From: Linyphia triangularis
Taxonomy: Eukaryota; Arthropoda; Arachnida; Araneae; Linyphiidae
Direction: 5' to 3'
Length of the DNA stretch: 64,000 bases
Assembly: GCA_963978545.1 (NCBI GenBank)
Contig: OZ021727.1
Location: 20,801,943-20,865,942, forward strand
Numbering within the stretch: position 1 is the stretch's first letter; the number at the start of each line of letters is the position of its first letter. Positions 36,406-49,216 of this stretch are shown one piece after another. Position numbers and translations under genes: made by a program. The notes under the pieces were generated by a model. It had not been told where the DNA came from. It did not search any database and saw only the letters and a list, made by a program, of their open reading frames with translations.

Positions 36406-36698
36406 AATCACCTTTGCATTAGTGGCCATTTTGCTCACATCGTCAAGGGTCGACGTCAGAACACGAATTACAAGGTTTGGTCATGCGCGATTTTCTATTC
36501 ATTCACAATCGACAGAAACTATTCGTATTTATTCGTAATATTCGTATTTAAGTAGTTTTTCAAAAAATAAACGCATTCAAAAGTAAATGCATATATGGTA
36601 ATGTTAGACCATCAATTCTCGAAATTTTTCTTTATTATATAATTTTTTTTTATATTAAAAGTATTAGAGTATTCTCCTGGAAAAATAACAAGAGATAG

Positions 36699-37715
36699 CA
36701 GGACTGCCACAGGCGACTAAAAAGACTACTAAAGCGACTATTTTAGTGGCCAGGCGACTATGGCGACTATTTCAATGAAAAAAGGGCCTAAAACGACTAT
36801 TTTTAACAAAACCTTCAACTATTTTTGGACTGAGGCGACTATTTTTTAAGAAATTGGATACTGTCCGATGGTAGCACGAAAAAAAATCGGCACTAAGGTG
36901 CTAACATTTTCGGTGATTTTTTTCAAGGTAGGAGAGAGCAAATACTACCGAAATAGTTGTTCATATTCGCGGGTACAGTGATCATTTTGCTAGTTCTACG
37001 ATAGTTACCGCTCACGCGAGATTGTTGTTTTTTACGGCAACCGCGGTCATTTTCGCCTGCCTGTTGTTCCAATGTTTTATCTTTCGCCGTGCAAGGCGCA
37101 AGAGTATCATACACTGTTATATTCTGAAATATCAAATTATTTCGCTTTATTTACTCTACTTAACGAAAATGAATTTGTGGTGAGCGAAGGGAAGAAAATG
37201 CTATCAGTATGGACAGAATTGATGCTATATAGACGTTATGTCCGAGATTAGTGACGATTTCGCCGTATAGGTCAATCGATGCAGAATGATTAGAATTTCA
37301 ATGTTGTAGCTAAATTTATAAATAATAAAATAATTTAAATTTTGAGGCAATTTAATTACTTTGAATGTAGTTTAAACAGGGTGGCGACAGAATCGGGAAT
37401 TCAGGCAAATGTCAAGGTATTTCGTAAAATTACTCTTTAGTCAAAGAATTTAAAAAATTTTGAGTTTCCCTTCTCGTATTCCCCGTGCAGGTGCGGACAT
37501 CTATCCCGGCTCGCGTCACAAGAAGTGGATGCCGTGTCATCGGTACTTTGAATAATACGGGTTTCTTCATGTGCTTTTTCGTAAAAGTCTCTCAATATCT
37601 GGCTAGTTGGCCGATTTGGGAGTACGAAGTTTTCGACCTTTTCCTACTCTCAGCAGCTGAGCCAAACTGGCCAAACCCTTGTCCTCGGCCCACAATCGCA
37701 TGTTCATGTTCCGTG

Positions 37716-37750
<35 letters not shown>

Positions 37751-39525
37751 TTTTTTACTTTCTGAAATCACTGTTATTCTTGGATCAATTATTTACACAT
37801 TATTTTTGTTAGATTTTTGGTTATCTTATAGCTTCGCGACCGCCGGCGCATTATTGTTAAAAAAAAATCCTCAAATTTAAATCTGATTGCATCCTTTACA
37901 GACATGATTGTTTTTCTTCTTGTCTTGTGTTTTTTGTCCGTAGAATTATTAGAACCCTAAATTTCTTAATATTTCAAATTGATTCCATCATATTTTTTTG
38001 TTTTTATTAACCCTTTACTGCACTGCTATAAATGTGCATAATATTTTTGTTGTACAAAATTTTATTTCCATATATCTATGAGTAATTAATATTTATAAGA
38101 AGCTATTAATTTCAAGTCTTTCTTACATGCAATATATGTTATTTATCTTTTTTCAACTTTAAAATCCAAAAGGCATAATTTTTTAGGAAATATTATACCT
38201 AGACTAAACTTCAACTTAACTAGACATCACTTAAACGGTAGATCGTCACAGTGCTCATAGGTATTTAATCCATTTTGGCGGAGTGAAGACATAATTCTCG
38301 CCAAACCTTATAGCCTTTTGTTCTCTATAGGGCTGTGGTTTGGCGAACATTATGCTTTCACGCCGCCAAAATGGATTAAATACCTATGAGCACTCTAACG
38401 ATCTATCGTCTAAGTGATGTCTAGTTAAGTTGAAGTTTAGTTTATAGTGAAATTTATGACTGAATAGCAAAATGCTGATTATTTAAGTTTCATGTTCATG
38501 CATGCCCAAGTTTAGTAAATATTTAGGACACTGTTTAAAATTTATGAACAGGATAAAGCCTATGACATATATTAAAGAAAATAATGTGTTTTATTTGTAA
38601 TATTTTTTTAATTAAAAAGAAAAGTATTGTACTAATTTCTTTTCCTTGAAGTTAGTAAGTATGGGTGTAGTTTGTAAATTGGTTTATGTGAATTTTGTAT
38701 TTTTTTTATTAATGTTTTCCATTTTTTTCATGCTCTAAAGATGCTTGTTTTGATTTTTAGCAGAAATTTATATTTTGGTTCAATTATACTTTGATAAGTA
38801 AATGTAATTGTAAATAGTCAAATTTATATATTTTTAAACTGGTCATATTTTCTTCGTTTTTTTAATGATAACGTCGACAGAGATGCACATCAGGGAAGTT
38901 TCTGGAAATTAGGGAAATGTTGAGGAATTTTGTTTCTCAAATTCTATAGCTATGCTTTGAAAAATTTAAAAACTGGTCTTAATTAAATTTGCCTGTCATT
39001 TTCAATATATAGTATAATTGTTTAAATATAAAACCTTGTTTTTCTGTCAAAAAGTTGTTTTACTTTGAAAATTAAAAATACATATATCTTGTTTTGCCAA
39101 TCAATTTTTAACGTCGCTTTTGCGTGAAGTTTAGCTTTTTTTGCTTAGGTGCTGTCTGGGAGTAATGTTGAGTTGCCAACTTCCATCACAGTTATGTAAA
39201 TACGATAGCCCCCCCCCCATACCTTTTACCGTATGGGATGTTATATATTAGACACTATTTGAATTGAAAGAAGAGTGTCTCTGGGTTTTCGTGTTTAAGT
39301 AAATCAACAGTTTTATTCCGATCTTGATGATAACTTAAAACCTTTAAAACAAGAGGAAGGTCTTTACCGACTTAAAAAAACAATCGTTATGAAAAGTGAG
39401 GCTACTATTTTCAACGTTTGAGACTACTATTTTCAATGTTTGAGACTACTATTTTGGCTACTATTTTTAACATCTGAGACTACTAAAGCAACTATTTTCA
39501 AAGCTTACAGTCAGTGGCAGCCCTG
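36699..39525. mobile_element. hAT-like non-autonomous element (2.8 kb)
   Basis: Starts CAGGACTGCCAC and ends GTGGCAGCCCTG, 11 of 12 bases complementary and beginning CAG as hAT ends do. Both subterminal regions carry many copies of GACTACTATTTT-type motifs (36710-36850 and 39395-39500), another hAT trait. The flanks (AGAGATAG, ATGATAGT) resemble a decayed 8-bp duplication only loosely. Inside I see no transposase; a T run lies at 37719-37744 and a foldback element at 38204-38443. Confidence 0.65.
38204..38443. repeat. Foldback MITE, near-perfect 240-bp palindrome
   Basis: Left arm ACTAAACTTCAACTTAACTA and onward pairs with the right arm TAGTTAAGTTGAAGTTTAGT almost base for base through the whole length, with mismatches near 38236-38250 and a short loop near 38320. 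Strong hairpin DNA or RNA; nested in the hAT-like element. Confidence 0.85.
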
Positions 39526-39630
39526 ATGATAGTCGAAAGGGATTTTTTTTTTAAATTGCAATGCATACATGTATAAATAACATAGTTAAAATAACTATTT
39601 TTCCAGATAACTTTTTCATCAAGTAACACA

Positions 39631-39664
<34 letters not shown>

Positions 39665-40538
39665 CGTAGATACTAGATTCATCTTAATTTAATAATTCTA
39701 ATTTGTTTGCGAGTGGAAAAAAGAACCAAAATGTCCACTGCTTATACCAGAGAATTGCCTTTTTCTAATTTTAAACTTTTCATCTCACGGCAAATGTACA
39801 AAACTATTAGTACAGTCTTCAACCGAACATAACGTACGAAGTTATAAATTAATATTCCACTGATTTTGCAACTCACCATTTTAATTTTAATCGTTATACG
39901 ACGAAGGAAATGTTAAATAAAGTGTTATGTTGATTTAATTTGTTTGTTCATTATATTCATTATATTATTCAAAACATTATTTATTATATATTTAATGAAT
40001 TCCTCATTATAATATTTTGTATTCTTAAAGTAACATCATGTTAGAGAATTAGATCGTTATCCAGATAGTAAAATTTTTGAAGTATTTGTCTTAAATATTT
40101 AATTAAGATATATTTATTTATAAACCTCATACAGTGATAAAACTTATTTAATAAACATTCGACAGCGCATATATTCAAAACAGAGAAATGCATTATAATT
40201 TAGAATTCTAATTAAGGTAAAACATGCTAATTAAGTTTACAACTCACCTCAAGTTTTGACGCATGATTTAGTTTCGGAAACCAGCCAATTTAGTTGGAAT
40301 GCCAACTAGATTCCAGATGTCTTGAAACTTATCCACTCACATTTCGAGATATCAATTATTATTATTTTTTTTTTTTTCAATATAATTCATTTTAATCAAT
40401 AATTACAATATTTTCCCAATCGTTAGACTTGATATAGTTTAAAATCAAAATTTAAATTAATAAAATAAAACATTACTTTAATTTTAATTGTATAATTTAC
40501 ACTTAAAATCCAGATAAACTAGTAGCTCACTCAAATAT
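39526..40538. other. No gene seen
   Basis: AT-rich. An A run of about 28 bases occurs at 39637-39664. No exon-like or RNA-like segment. Confidence 0.6.
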
Positions 40539-40788
40539 AGGTGCTCTTTCAATAGCAGGGTACCAGATAAAAGTCTTCAAATTACACAGCGATATCTTAT
40601 TTAAACTAATAACCTTTAAATAATTTATAATTCTTATAACAAACCAATATAGGAATTGTTATGGCAACTCTATAAAAAACCGTAAATATTTAGACTCGGC
40701 GATACATTTATGCGTCATTTAAAAATGTAAACATTTGCGTTTGACGACAATTACGAAAACTGGTACCCGTCTAACGGAAGAATATCCA
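40539..40788. repeat. MITE family M1, full copy
   Basis: Left end ...GCAGGGTACCAGATAAA and right end CTGGTACCCGTCTAACGG are complementary and match the copy at 10789-10999; the interior shares TATGCGTCATTTAAA and TGTAAACATTT. Confidence 0.7.
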
Positions 40789-41655
40789 GATAAACTTACA
40801 TATATGTAAGTCATCGTTTATGTCAACCAATATATATTATCATGAAACTTTCACCAAGAAAATAAAGACGTATTTTATACTAAATAAAAACTATAATTTA
40901 TTCTTCCTTCTAAAGCTCTAAAAACTTCTCCAAAGTACAGAACACTTGCAATCAAGCTTCCATACAAGCATCGGTACGTACATACAACTACGAACACAGC
41001 GAGGTTAGGAATTAAGTATTCTATTTTACTTCGCAATGTAATATTCATTTCAAAACATTAATATGTAAAATTTATTTCAAAACATTAAACAACCCCAATC
41101 TAATAATATTTTGTTAAAAAAAATATCAATGAATTAAAAACACCCTAACATTTTCAAAGTCAAATATTAATTAACGTTCATGCATTAAGGAAAATCTCGA
41201 AAGTTATTAAAAAGCGATTAGAATAAATTTCTGCCGCCAAAAACACACCATTCTTACCCATTCACGAAATTAGTATTCCCGTTGTCAGGATTTTGAATTT
41301 AAAAAAAAAAAGGACTCTGACAAATACGGCGAAGTGTATCGCCGTGAAATAACACAGATTTTTAAAACATCAAGCAAAGTAAAAACGATCTCGCTAAAAT
41401 TGCTCCCTCGACATTCGTTTGAAATCCAGATCCGAAAGACACATTCTACAAAGATAGATTTCCGCTCCAGATACGCAGTTTTACGCCCTTTTTCCCCCCG
41501 AGTTTAATCTTCCCTGTGTTTCCACTTATTACTTCTTTGGTTCCAACGGAAAATGGAGAGTGGAAATAAAGAAGGGTTTTTTTTGTGTGTATGTGAAATG
41601 GGAATGAATTTCGAGGACGTTGTAATGAATATTTCCGTGATACAGAATAGGGTTG

Positions 41656-41687
<32 letters not shown>

Positions 41688-42984
41688 TTGACACAAAATG
41701 TGTAGCAGAAGGAACTACGACTAAAATGTGGTCATCGTGAAACAGGCAAAATAATTTACGATATTCATTCCTTAAAAGGGAAAAATGTTACATTCTTCAA
41801 TATCTTCAATACAAACTTAAAACATAATCTTATTACTTCCTCGTATCCTTGATATGGCCTTTTAGAATTGCACTACAAACATGCGCCCTTTTAATATGTA
41901 GTTTTTGTAATTCATTCATCGCATATTATGTCTGATTTTTTTTTTCATTTCTAAAAAGTTATAAGAGGCCGGTTGAAAAATGATAAATATAGCAAAAACT
42001 TTAATTTGATAAACACGAACTGTTTATTAAAAATCAACTTATCTTTCAAAATTGTGCGAGTGAAAATTATTTATGATGTTAAGTATAAAAATTATCTTTA
42101 TAACAACTTGAAAAAAATAAAAAAAAATTTTAATCATTCTCAATCAAAACTCGTACCGAAAGTAGCACTTTTTCGCGAGGAGTGCTGGAAAGTAACTTCT
42201 CGCACCTCAATCGCTTAAATATTATATAGACTTGGCTTGAGAGCGACATATTTTCCATCGATATTGATAAAAAACTGGATAGACTGCTCCGATGTCAATG
42301 CAAGGAGAAAAACGAGCTGGTGGTTGATGACGCCTGGTGGGATGATTAACCAATTACAGTTCTCTTTTATAGTTGGGTGGGAATGCGAAAAACCTTGTAA
42401 AGTGCTAGAATAGATATTTTTTTGCATATTATTACTAATTAAGGTCTACTATTGATATTTCTACTGTGTACAATCCAAAATTTTATTTTCAATCCTCGGC
42501 TATCCGTATTTTTATCCCACCATCGGCATCTGGCAACGGTTTCATTTTCAATGCGTTAAGCTGTCTATCCAGTTGTATATTTATATCGATGTTATTTTCA
42601 GAAGAAAATCATTGACTCGAATTGCTAATATTAATAAATATATGTAATAAAAATATTTTTTGCAAGGAATTATAAAAAATATTATATGCAACATTTGGGA
42701 AATACCTTTTCAAAATCGGTTGATTATTTGACTCGTGCTATCGCACTCGTCAAATAAGCAATTTACCTCGTTTGATAAAGTATTTATTTTCCTACTAGTA
42801 GCATAAATAGCTATTCTGATTCTGAAATTATTTCTGATCTGAAAATTATTTCTGATGAAATGATAAAAAAAAATCCCATCCTCCACTGTTGCCACTTTTC
42901 TTACAAGTTTAAAAAAAAAAAATTATGTTGAAATTGAATTTTTTCTTATATAATTTTGCGCATGTGCATATCTCATTGCATTTC

Positions 42985-43040
<56 letters not shown>

Positions 43041-43134
43041 ATTTTCCACTGTTGCCACTTTCATGATAACTGTGAAAAGAAATTATGTTGAAATTGAAAC
43101 ATTCCTCTGAGAAGAAAATTCGTAACAATAACAA
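40789..43134. other. No supported gene; simple repeats
   Basis: A T run is at about 41656-41684 and an A run of about 50 at 42988-43039. A short segment (TCCACTGTTGCCACTTT ... TTATGTTGAAATTGAA) is present twice, at 42883-42940 and 43044-43100, on either side of the A run, as if the A-rich insert sat in a small duplication. No coding exon seen. Confidence 0.5.
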
Positions 43135-43310
43135 AGTAAAGGCTCCGATAATTTAGCGGTAGAGTATCGGGCTCATGACCGGAGGATTGTGTGTTCGGTC
43201 CTTCAAATATCGGTGTGTACCTGATGGGAGCTGGTGCACATTAAATCTGTCTTGACCTCAATGTCCTCTGATTGGTGTGGTGGGGTGGGAGAGAGGTGTA
43301 ACATGATCAA
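43135..43310 (+). repeat. tRNA-derived SINE, second family
   Basis: The head resembles a tRNA with a CAT anticodon loop (TTTAGCGGTAGAGTATCGGG, CTCATGAC) followed by a B box (GTGTTCGGTCC). The acceptor ends do not pair and a non-tRNA body (GATGGGAGCTGGTGCACATT) follows, so this is a SINE and not a tRNA gene. Confidence 0.6.
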
Positions 43311-44109
43311 TTAAATATTTTTTTGTAAGTAAAAACTACCACATAACCCCGAGAAAAGTACATACCAAGATAACTAAAACTTACGACCATGCTGAGAGGT
43401 ATACCTTCTTTTTATGAATGGACAGTTTTGATGTCGGTCTGTCTTCTTTAAGTTGTTGCTTTTTACCATCTTCTTTCTATCTTCTAAAATGAGTTTCAAG
43501 CAAGACGCACACTTAATCATGACGAACTCTTTGCTTCAAAATAGTTAACTTAAGAAATTACGAAACAACATATGTGTAAACAACACGAAAACTATTTCCG
43601 TTTTGAAGATATTCTTAAAAGTGTCCCAGCCGCCCGCTCTCGTCGATTTAAGCAGCCAATCAGTTCCTCCAATTTTCAAATACAGTCGAAATGTTAAAAT
43701 TCCTCTTGAGCTGAACCGCGCGATAACACCGTATTCAAAAAGTAGAGGAAAAAGTTAATAATAACGGTTGCCATAGCAATGACTCAGCCTGATCGTAATT
43801 TCAGGAATTGGCTGCTGTCAACACTTAGACAGGGATTCTCTAGATGGCGTTACTGTATTTCATTTGGGGATCACCAGTTTGAATTGATTAGAAGTTTTTT
43901 TTTTTTTTTTCTTCTTTTTTTTTTCTTTTCTTTCTGAATTGAATGTCGTGACAACTATTAATTAACCCATTAATTGAAGTTTTGTCTACTTACCGTAGAA
44001 ATTCTATCTTCGTTTTCAATTGTAATCTTTATTTAAGGAAGGTAGTATAATAAATAATTTTACGTTAAAAATTTAGGTGATGCCCGGCTGTATTTGCTGT
44101 ACCCCACGA
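43311..44109. other. No gene seen; promoter-like patch at 43620-43870
   Basis: A GC-richer patch has a CCAAT box (GCCAATCAG, about 43655) and an RFX-type X-box (GTTGCCATAGCAAT, 43767-43780). It may be a host promoter, but no adjacent first exon is evident. Confidence 0.4.
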
Positions 44110-45400
44110 GCTGCCACTAGGCTTGGGCGATGTTAACATTTCTGCATTGCGATATATCGGGAAGCAAACATCACGATGTCACGATACATCACGATGTTAA
44201 CTATATTTTTTTTTTACAAAATACTATAAAACAACGTTTTCATAACACGCTATGTAGCCGAAAGTTATGCTTTCTTAGCTTTGCAACATTTTATTGAATT
44301 TATGTATGGAAGTTTATTTTAAATAACATGAGCAGCGACAGAATTACTTTCAGGGGGATACATAAGGCACCCAAGGGGGTATAAGACGGTTATTTTTAAT
44401 CAGGATTTTTCAATTTCTCTATCTTAATGAAATTTTACTTTGTTATTATACAGGGGAATCGGGGGGTGGGAGAGGGGAGGACAAGTGCACTTCCTGGCGG
44501 TGCAAATGTTACTTTAGTTATTGGATATTCTTAACTATTAAATCAAAAACATACTTTATAATGGATATTTTATTACTTACTATATACAATATAACTATTA
44601 AACAATAAAAATAAAATTAATGCATAACATTTAAAATTCTAATGATCTTTATTTTGTGCCAAAAAAAATCTGCATTTCAGCATTTTTAAGAAGCAATGTT
44701 GGATTGAGTATTAATCTTATGGAAATAAACTTTATTCAAATCGTACAAACTGAAAAAAAAAAAAAAGTATAAAACATTTATTTACTTACGAGTCAGAAGA
44801 GAAAATCCTTCAACGTAAATGGGAAAAAAAAAATCGTTTATAAATATTTAAGCAATCAAACTAGAGAAACATAACTGTGATCCGTCCATGCGCTAGTTCA
44901 TACTGACTTTAGCAGATATAACAAACCATCATAGTAATAAACAACCTGATTATCTTAACTGGGTGAGAATCAGACAGAAATTACCACGCAAGAATACCGC
45001 AATCCCCTTGAGTTAATAAATAAAGCAAAGCTCTCAAAGGGTAAAAATGTTAGATAAAAAAATCCTGAAGTTAATGTAAAAGATTTAAAAATACAAAAAT
45101 GTAATATTTTATTTCTTCCAAGTTAGAAAAAAAAAAAAAATCAAAAATGAAACACTAAAAGTTTAGGAAATACTCAATTGAATTTCAAAAATAGAATACC
45201 AAGGTCTTATATCTGATGACAAATTACATAAAAATCAAAACGTTTTTCATGAGTTGAGAAAACAACAAAAAGTTTAAACAATAAAAGGAATACTTCTTTC
45301 ATCGAATCTCCAATATTACTAGACTAACTGGCGCCTGAAAACCACCTCGTAATTTCAGTACTCAGCTGTAAAAACGAAATGGGAAATAAACGCGAGACCT

Positions 45401-45433
<33 letters not shown>

Positions 45434-45822
45434 CCTAAAATTGAATAATAATTTCAACATGTCATACGGGTTTTTTTCCCTTGAAATGTGCACTTTTTTC
45501 CAACTTTATTTTAAATTCCAAAAGCCAGGGGATGCAAAAGCGAATGCAACATGTAATAAGTGATTAAGTGCGCGATGCCATCTGTGGCGTTTTGTTTCTA
45601 TTCAATCATGGAAACATCGCACATACCGGGTACGATTACCACGAGGCCGATACAGCAAAAGCAAATGGAAATCGTCTCAAACGGCGCGGTGTAGCTGTTA
45701 CACTACGTTTCTATATAGTCTTGGATACATCGCGCATATGCAGGGAGAATTACTGCGATGTGGTGAAGTATCGTGTCTCAAATGGCGCGGCGTCGACGAT
45801 TTCAATACGTTTCTATAGTATT

Positions 45823-47874
45823 TTAGAAACACCGCGCATGAATCGTGGCATCATCGGTTCTTTGTCCTTGAAGTGCTAGGCAATGAGAGTAGTTAGAAAA
45901 TGACAGTCCGAAGCCATGGCGCAATGCGCAAGGGACGGGGGACGATGACGTCACCGGAAGGGGCGTGACCGGATATGACGTCACAGGAAGTGACATCACC
46001 GGATATGACGTCACCGGAAATCCCGTGACCGGAAGTGGAGTCACCGGGATCTTGTCAAGTTTCTTAGTGATGGAGAAGGAGATGTATTTCTCCATCGTTG
46101 TAGGGATGACTCCAATGTCATGGTCAGCCACTTTCCCTAGCCCCTGCATGATCAAATGCGAATCATAATTCTTCAGGTTGTGGAAGACGCAGGGAATCAT
46201 TTTCCGCAACCTGAAGGCAAGGTTGCATTCATTGTGGAGCACTTGACGGAACTGACCGGTCAAGTGATCGTGGTCGTTCACCCGATCAGTTCCTAGTCGG
46301 CCTTTGCAGAGGCCACAGTGCGTTGCAGCATTAATAGCATGCTGGTCTTGGGGAGTGAGTTTCATCGAGACAATGGTGGTCAGCTTCACCGCCAGCTCGT
46401 CCTTCTCTGCAATGATACTACTGATGAAGTGGTCCACTGCATCTTCTCCCCTGTAGACAGAGATGGGTTTGGTCGGCTTACTATCTGGACCTATAATGAC
46501 ATAGGCGTATCCGCAGGGGACGTGGGTAGCTATCTTCATAGTGCTGGAGGGGGTGGTGTCATCCAACTTCTCCACCAAGGCCTCAAAGTCCGCGTATATG
46601 ATATACGGGACTTTCTGGGTAAACTTGTACTGACTAAATTTCAGTACACAGTCCTTTGGAGTCGGCATCTTGATGCGTTGGGGTGAGTGCTCGTTACAGT
46701 ACGGGACATGTGCTTTGAGAGTCTCCTCCTTGGCAAAACGATGAAGACAGCTATAACAATAGAAACACTTTCCATCATGCTTAGTGAGGTTGGTGAGAAG
46801 CCTGGACATACTCTTAATTAGGCAGTAGTGCTGCCTCTCTCCTTCTATGATATAGAGGAGGTTGATAACCTCAGGATCCTCCCTCTTAGAGATGTATAGA
46901 GGTAATATTTCATCATCTTCATACCCGTAGATGTTTATTCTCAGATTATTCAGGCTTTCAATTATCCGGACTTTGCAGGGTTGGACGGGACAGCTTACAC
47001 TTCCCATTTTGAGCTCCTGCTCGAATTCCAGATAGTGAGAAACTCTGTATGGATGATCTGTATAGCTCATGGGGTGGAGGGCAGCCAGGACAGACCAGAT
47101 GAAACATTTAGTGTCTTCATTCTGGATGTTGAGGACGGCCTGCTTTGCTGCCAACTTGTTGGGCAACTTGAAGTGGCTGGCAGGGGCTAGAGGTTGGTAC
47201 GTAGCAGTCTTCACCTCCAAATGGATGATTTCATCGAGAACCCATCCAGATCCCCGCTCGATGAATTCATCGAAGGAGGACTTGAGTTTGGCGAAGGCTT
47301 GGTCGATGTGTTCAGGGAGGACGCTGTCATCCAGCTCCATCTGCACCTTACTCCGGAAATAGGGTGTGGCAAATTCTTCATCTCCCTCATCACTCTTACG
47401 AACGAATCGGATTTTAGATACAACATACCACTTGATGGCCCTCTTCTCTCCCAACTCCTCCTGCAGCACATCCTGAACTTGGGGAGTGCTTTCCCTAATG
47501 AAGAGAAGCAGGTCTCCAACTGCCTCTTCACTCGGGAATAAATGACGGGTGGCAAAGACATCAGACGTCTTCACCTCTACTCTCCTCCTTCTGGGTGCAG
47601 AGGATGCAGGTTGAATTCCTCCTACTTGAGCAACTCGAAGGTGGGTGAGAAGATGTTGCATCATGACATCTTTACGTCCGAAACTTTTTCCGCAGTCAGG
47701 ACAGGCATGAGAGGTGGCGGATTGATGAGTCTTCATGTGTCTAGTCAGATCGGAATTTCGATTGAAGGACTTCCGACACGTTCCGCACACAAAGTCTTTC
47801 TTTCCAGTATGGGCTTTCAGATGTTGAATCAAATTAAACTTCTCCGTGAAGGTCTTGTTGCAGATGGCGCATAC
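45823..47874 (-). pseudogene. polB: polB main exon; polymerase domain lost, ends in the TIR
   Basis: Exon 5 begins after the acceptor TTTTCAACAG at 47874. It holds three C2H2 fingers (VCAICNKTF..., FVCGTCRKSF..., HACPDCGKSF...), the conserved Polinton N-terminal region (WSVLAALHP, NNLRINIYG), a CFYCYSC...HVPYC finger, Exo I (YIIYADFE), an endonuclease VII-like insert (CGLC...HDHLTG...CN) and Exo II (NLKNYDSH). Fourteen codons after FSITK the frame enters the terminal repeat, reads a PVTS-type tandem peptide and stops at 45823, 65 bases outside the element. Exo III and the whole palm, about 600 residues, are absent, so it cannot polymerise DNA. Exo I and II residues are intact. Confidence 0.88.
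45888..46041 (+). repeat. Left terminal inverted repeat with 15-bp CRE/ETS units
   Basis: From about 45947 the repeat is seven 15-bp units, consensus GACGTCACCGGAWRT. Exact TGACGTCA starts at 45946, 45976 and 46006, 30 bases apart, with ETS-like CCGGAA between. The last unit continues slightly past the matched region into polB. Confidence 0.93.
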
Positions 47875-47972
47875 CTGTTGAAAATAAAACTTTGATAAGT
47901 TTCGAGAAATTATTTCGCTTTAATAGTAGACATATTATTTAAAATTAAATTTAAAAAAAAAAAAATACTTAC

Positions 47973-49216
47973 ATGAGGTTCAACATTGGAATTCATAACA
48001 TTTGAAGCATGTGCAAGATGGATGGCACGAGAGGGTCCAGCAACAGGAGTCTAAAAGAAAGGAAAAAATTATTTAACATTTAAATAAGCTATTTTAACAT
48101 ATTCTTAACAGTAGTTTATCCTTTGAGTATAATACTTACAGTTTTCTGATGGATTTTCAGATGACGATTAAGATGTCCCTTATGATTAAAGCCCTTCTGA
48201 CAGATGGTACAGACCTGTTGAAAATAGAAATTTTGAGTAATATGTTTCTTAAAGTTATTATTCTTTCACTTAAATGATAAAAATAATACTTACATGCAAG
48301 TCTTGTGAGGTGGATGGGGCATTAGAAGGTCCAGCAGCAGTAGGTTCAATAACAACCTCCTAAAATAAGATATTGAGAAATTATTCAAAGTTTTTTACGT
48401 CAGAGAAAAATCGGGCATGAATTTGGGGCGACTTTGAATAGTTATAACATTGAAAATTGTTAAGTATAAAATCAATAAAAAATTTGGCGTGAATTTGGGG
48501 CGACTTTGAATAGTTACAGCATTGAAAATTACTAAGTACAAAAGCAATAAAAATTTTGGTGTGAATTTGGGGCGACTTTGAATAGTTACAACATTGAAAA
48601 TTATTAAATACAAAAAAAAAAACAATAAAAATTTTGGCGTCAATTTAGGACGACTTTGAATAGTTACAATATTAAAAATTGCTAAGAACAAAAAGTAATG
48701 AAAATTTCAGCGTGAATTTGAGGCGACTTTGAATAGTTACAACATTGAAAATTATTAAGTATAAAAACAATAAAAATTTTGACGTGAATCTTATACTAAT
48801 ATTCAAGTGAATGACATTTAGAAAAAATACCAAGTATAAAAGTAATATAAATTTTGGCGTGAATCTTATACTAATGAATAACATTTAGAAAAAGTTTTAA
48901 AGAACATATTATTGACATGAATTTCAAATATAATTGAGAAAGTTTTAAGTGGGTAACTCAGTTATGCGACGTTAAATAACACAGTTTAAAATTTATCTTA
49001 GACATTAAACATTCATCTACTTAAAAGCAACAAGTTTAACCTTATTTAAAGAATATTCTTTAAGATACATAGTAAGTAATTTTAAAAGTTTAAGATAAAT
49101 ACAATCTATAAGCATTCAAACATAATTTAAAAATATATTACTAAAAGAGCACTTACTTGGTCATTAAGACTAGAGACAACGACAACCATGGGAGAAGGAG
49201 AACGTGATGATGACAT
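47973..49216 (-). CDS. polB: polB exons 1-4 (zinc-finger leader)
   Basis: Four short exons, each a whole number of codons, joined by GTAAGT/AG introns. Exon 1 is 49157-49216 (20 codons, MSSSRSPSPM...); exon 2 is 48294-48359 (22); exon 3 is 48140-48214 (25 codons, a C2H2 finger VCTICQKGF...HLKIH); exon 4 is 47973-48050 (26). All introns are phase 0. Exons 2 and 4 share an AGPS core, and exon 3 and the start of exon 5 are both fingers with the same CAACAG acceptor, so an exon pair was duplicated. A non-coding first exon (about 49696-49800, donor GTAAGTG; acceptor before 49225) is likely. Fingers may bind the element's ends. Confidence 0.72.
48395..48900. repeat. 72-bp minisatellite in polB intron 1
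   Basis: The block GGGCGACTTTGAATAGTTA recurs at 48426, 48498, 48570, 48648 and about 48721, a period of 72-78. Because 72 is 24 codons, one minus-strand frame stays open over several units; that is a consequence of the period, and it lies in the intron. Confidence 0.85.

Noticed and set aside
37485..37880. 131-codon ORF in the hAT-like element
   Set aside because: Half of it is a Phe run from a T tract; no transposase signature.
43140..43215. Functional tRNA-Met gene
   Set aside because: The acceptor and anticodon stems do not close, and a non-tRNA SINE body follows without a terminator.
45568..45879. 103-codon ORF left of the Polinton
   Set aside because: Built from the hAT subterminal repeats; no motif.
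46318..47895. Several plus-strand ORFs opposite polB
   Set aside because: Shadow frames of the GC-richer polB exon on the other strand.
48395..48884. Two minus-strand ORFs with TIQSRPKF-type repeats
   Set aside because: Produced by the 72-bp minisatellite, within an intron of polB.
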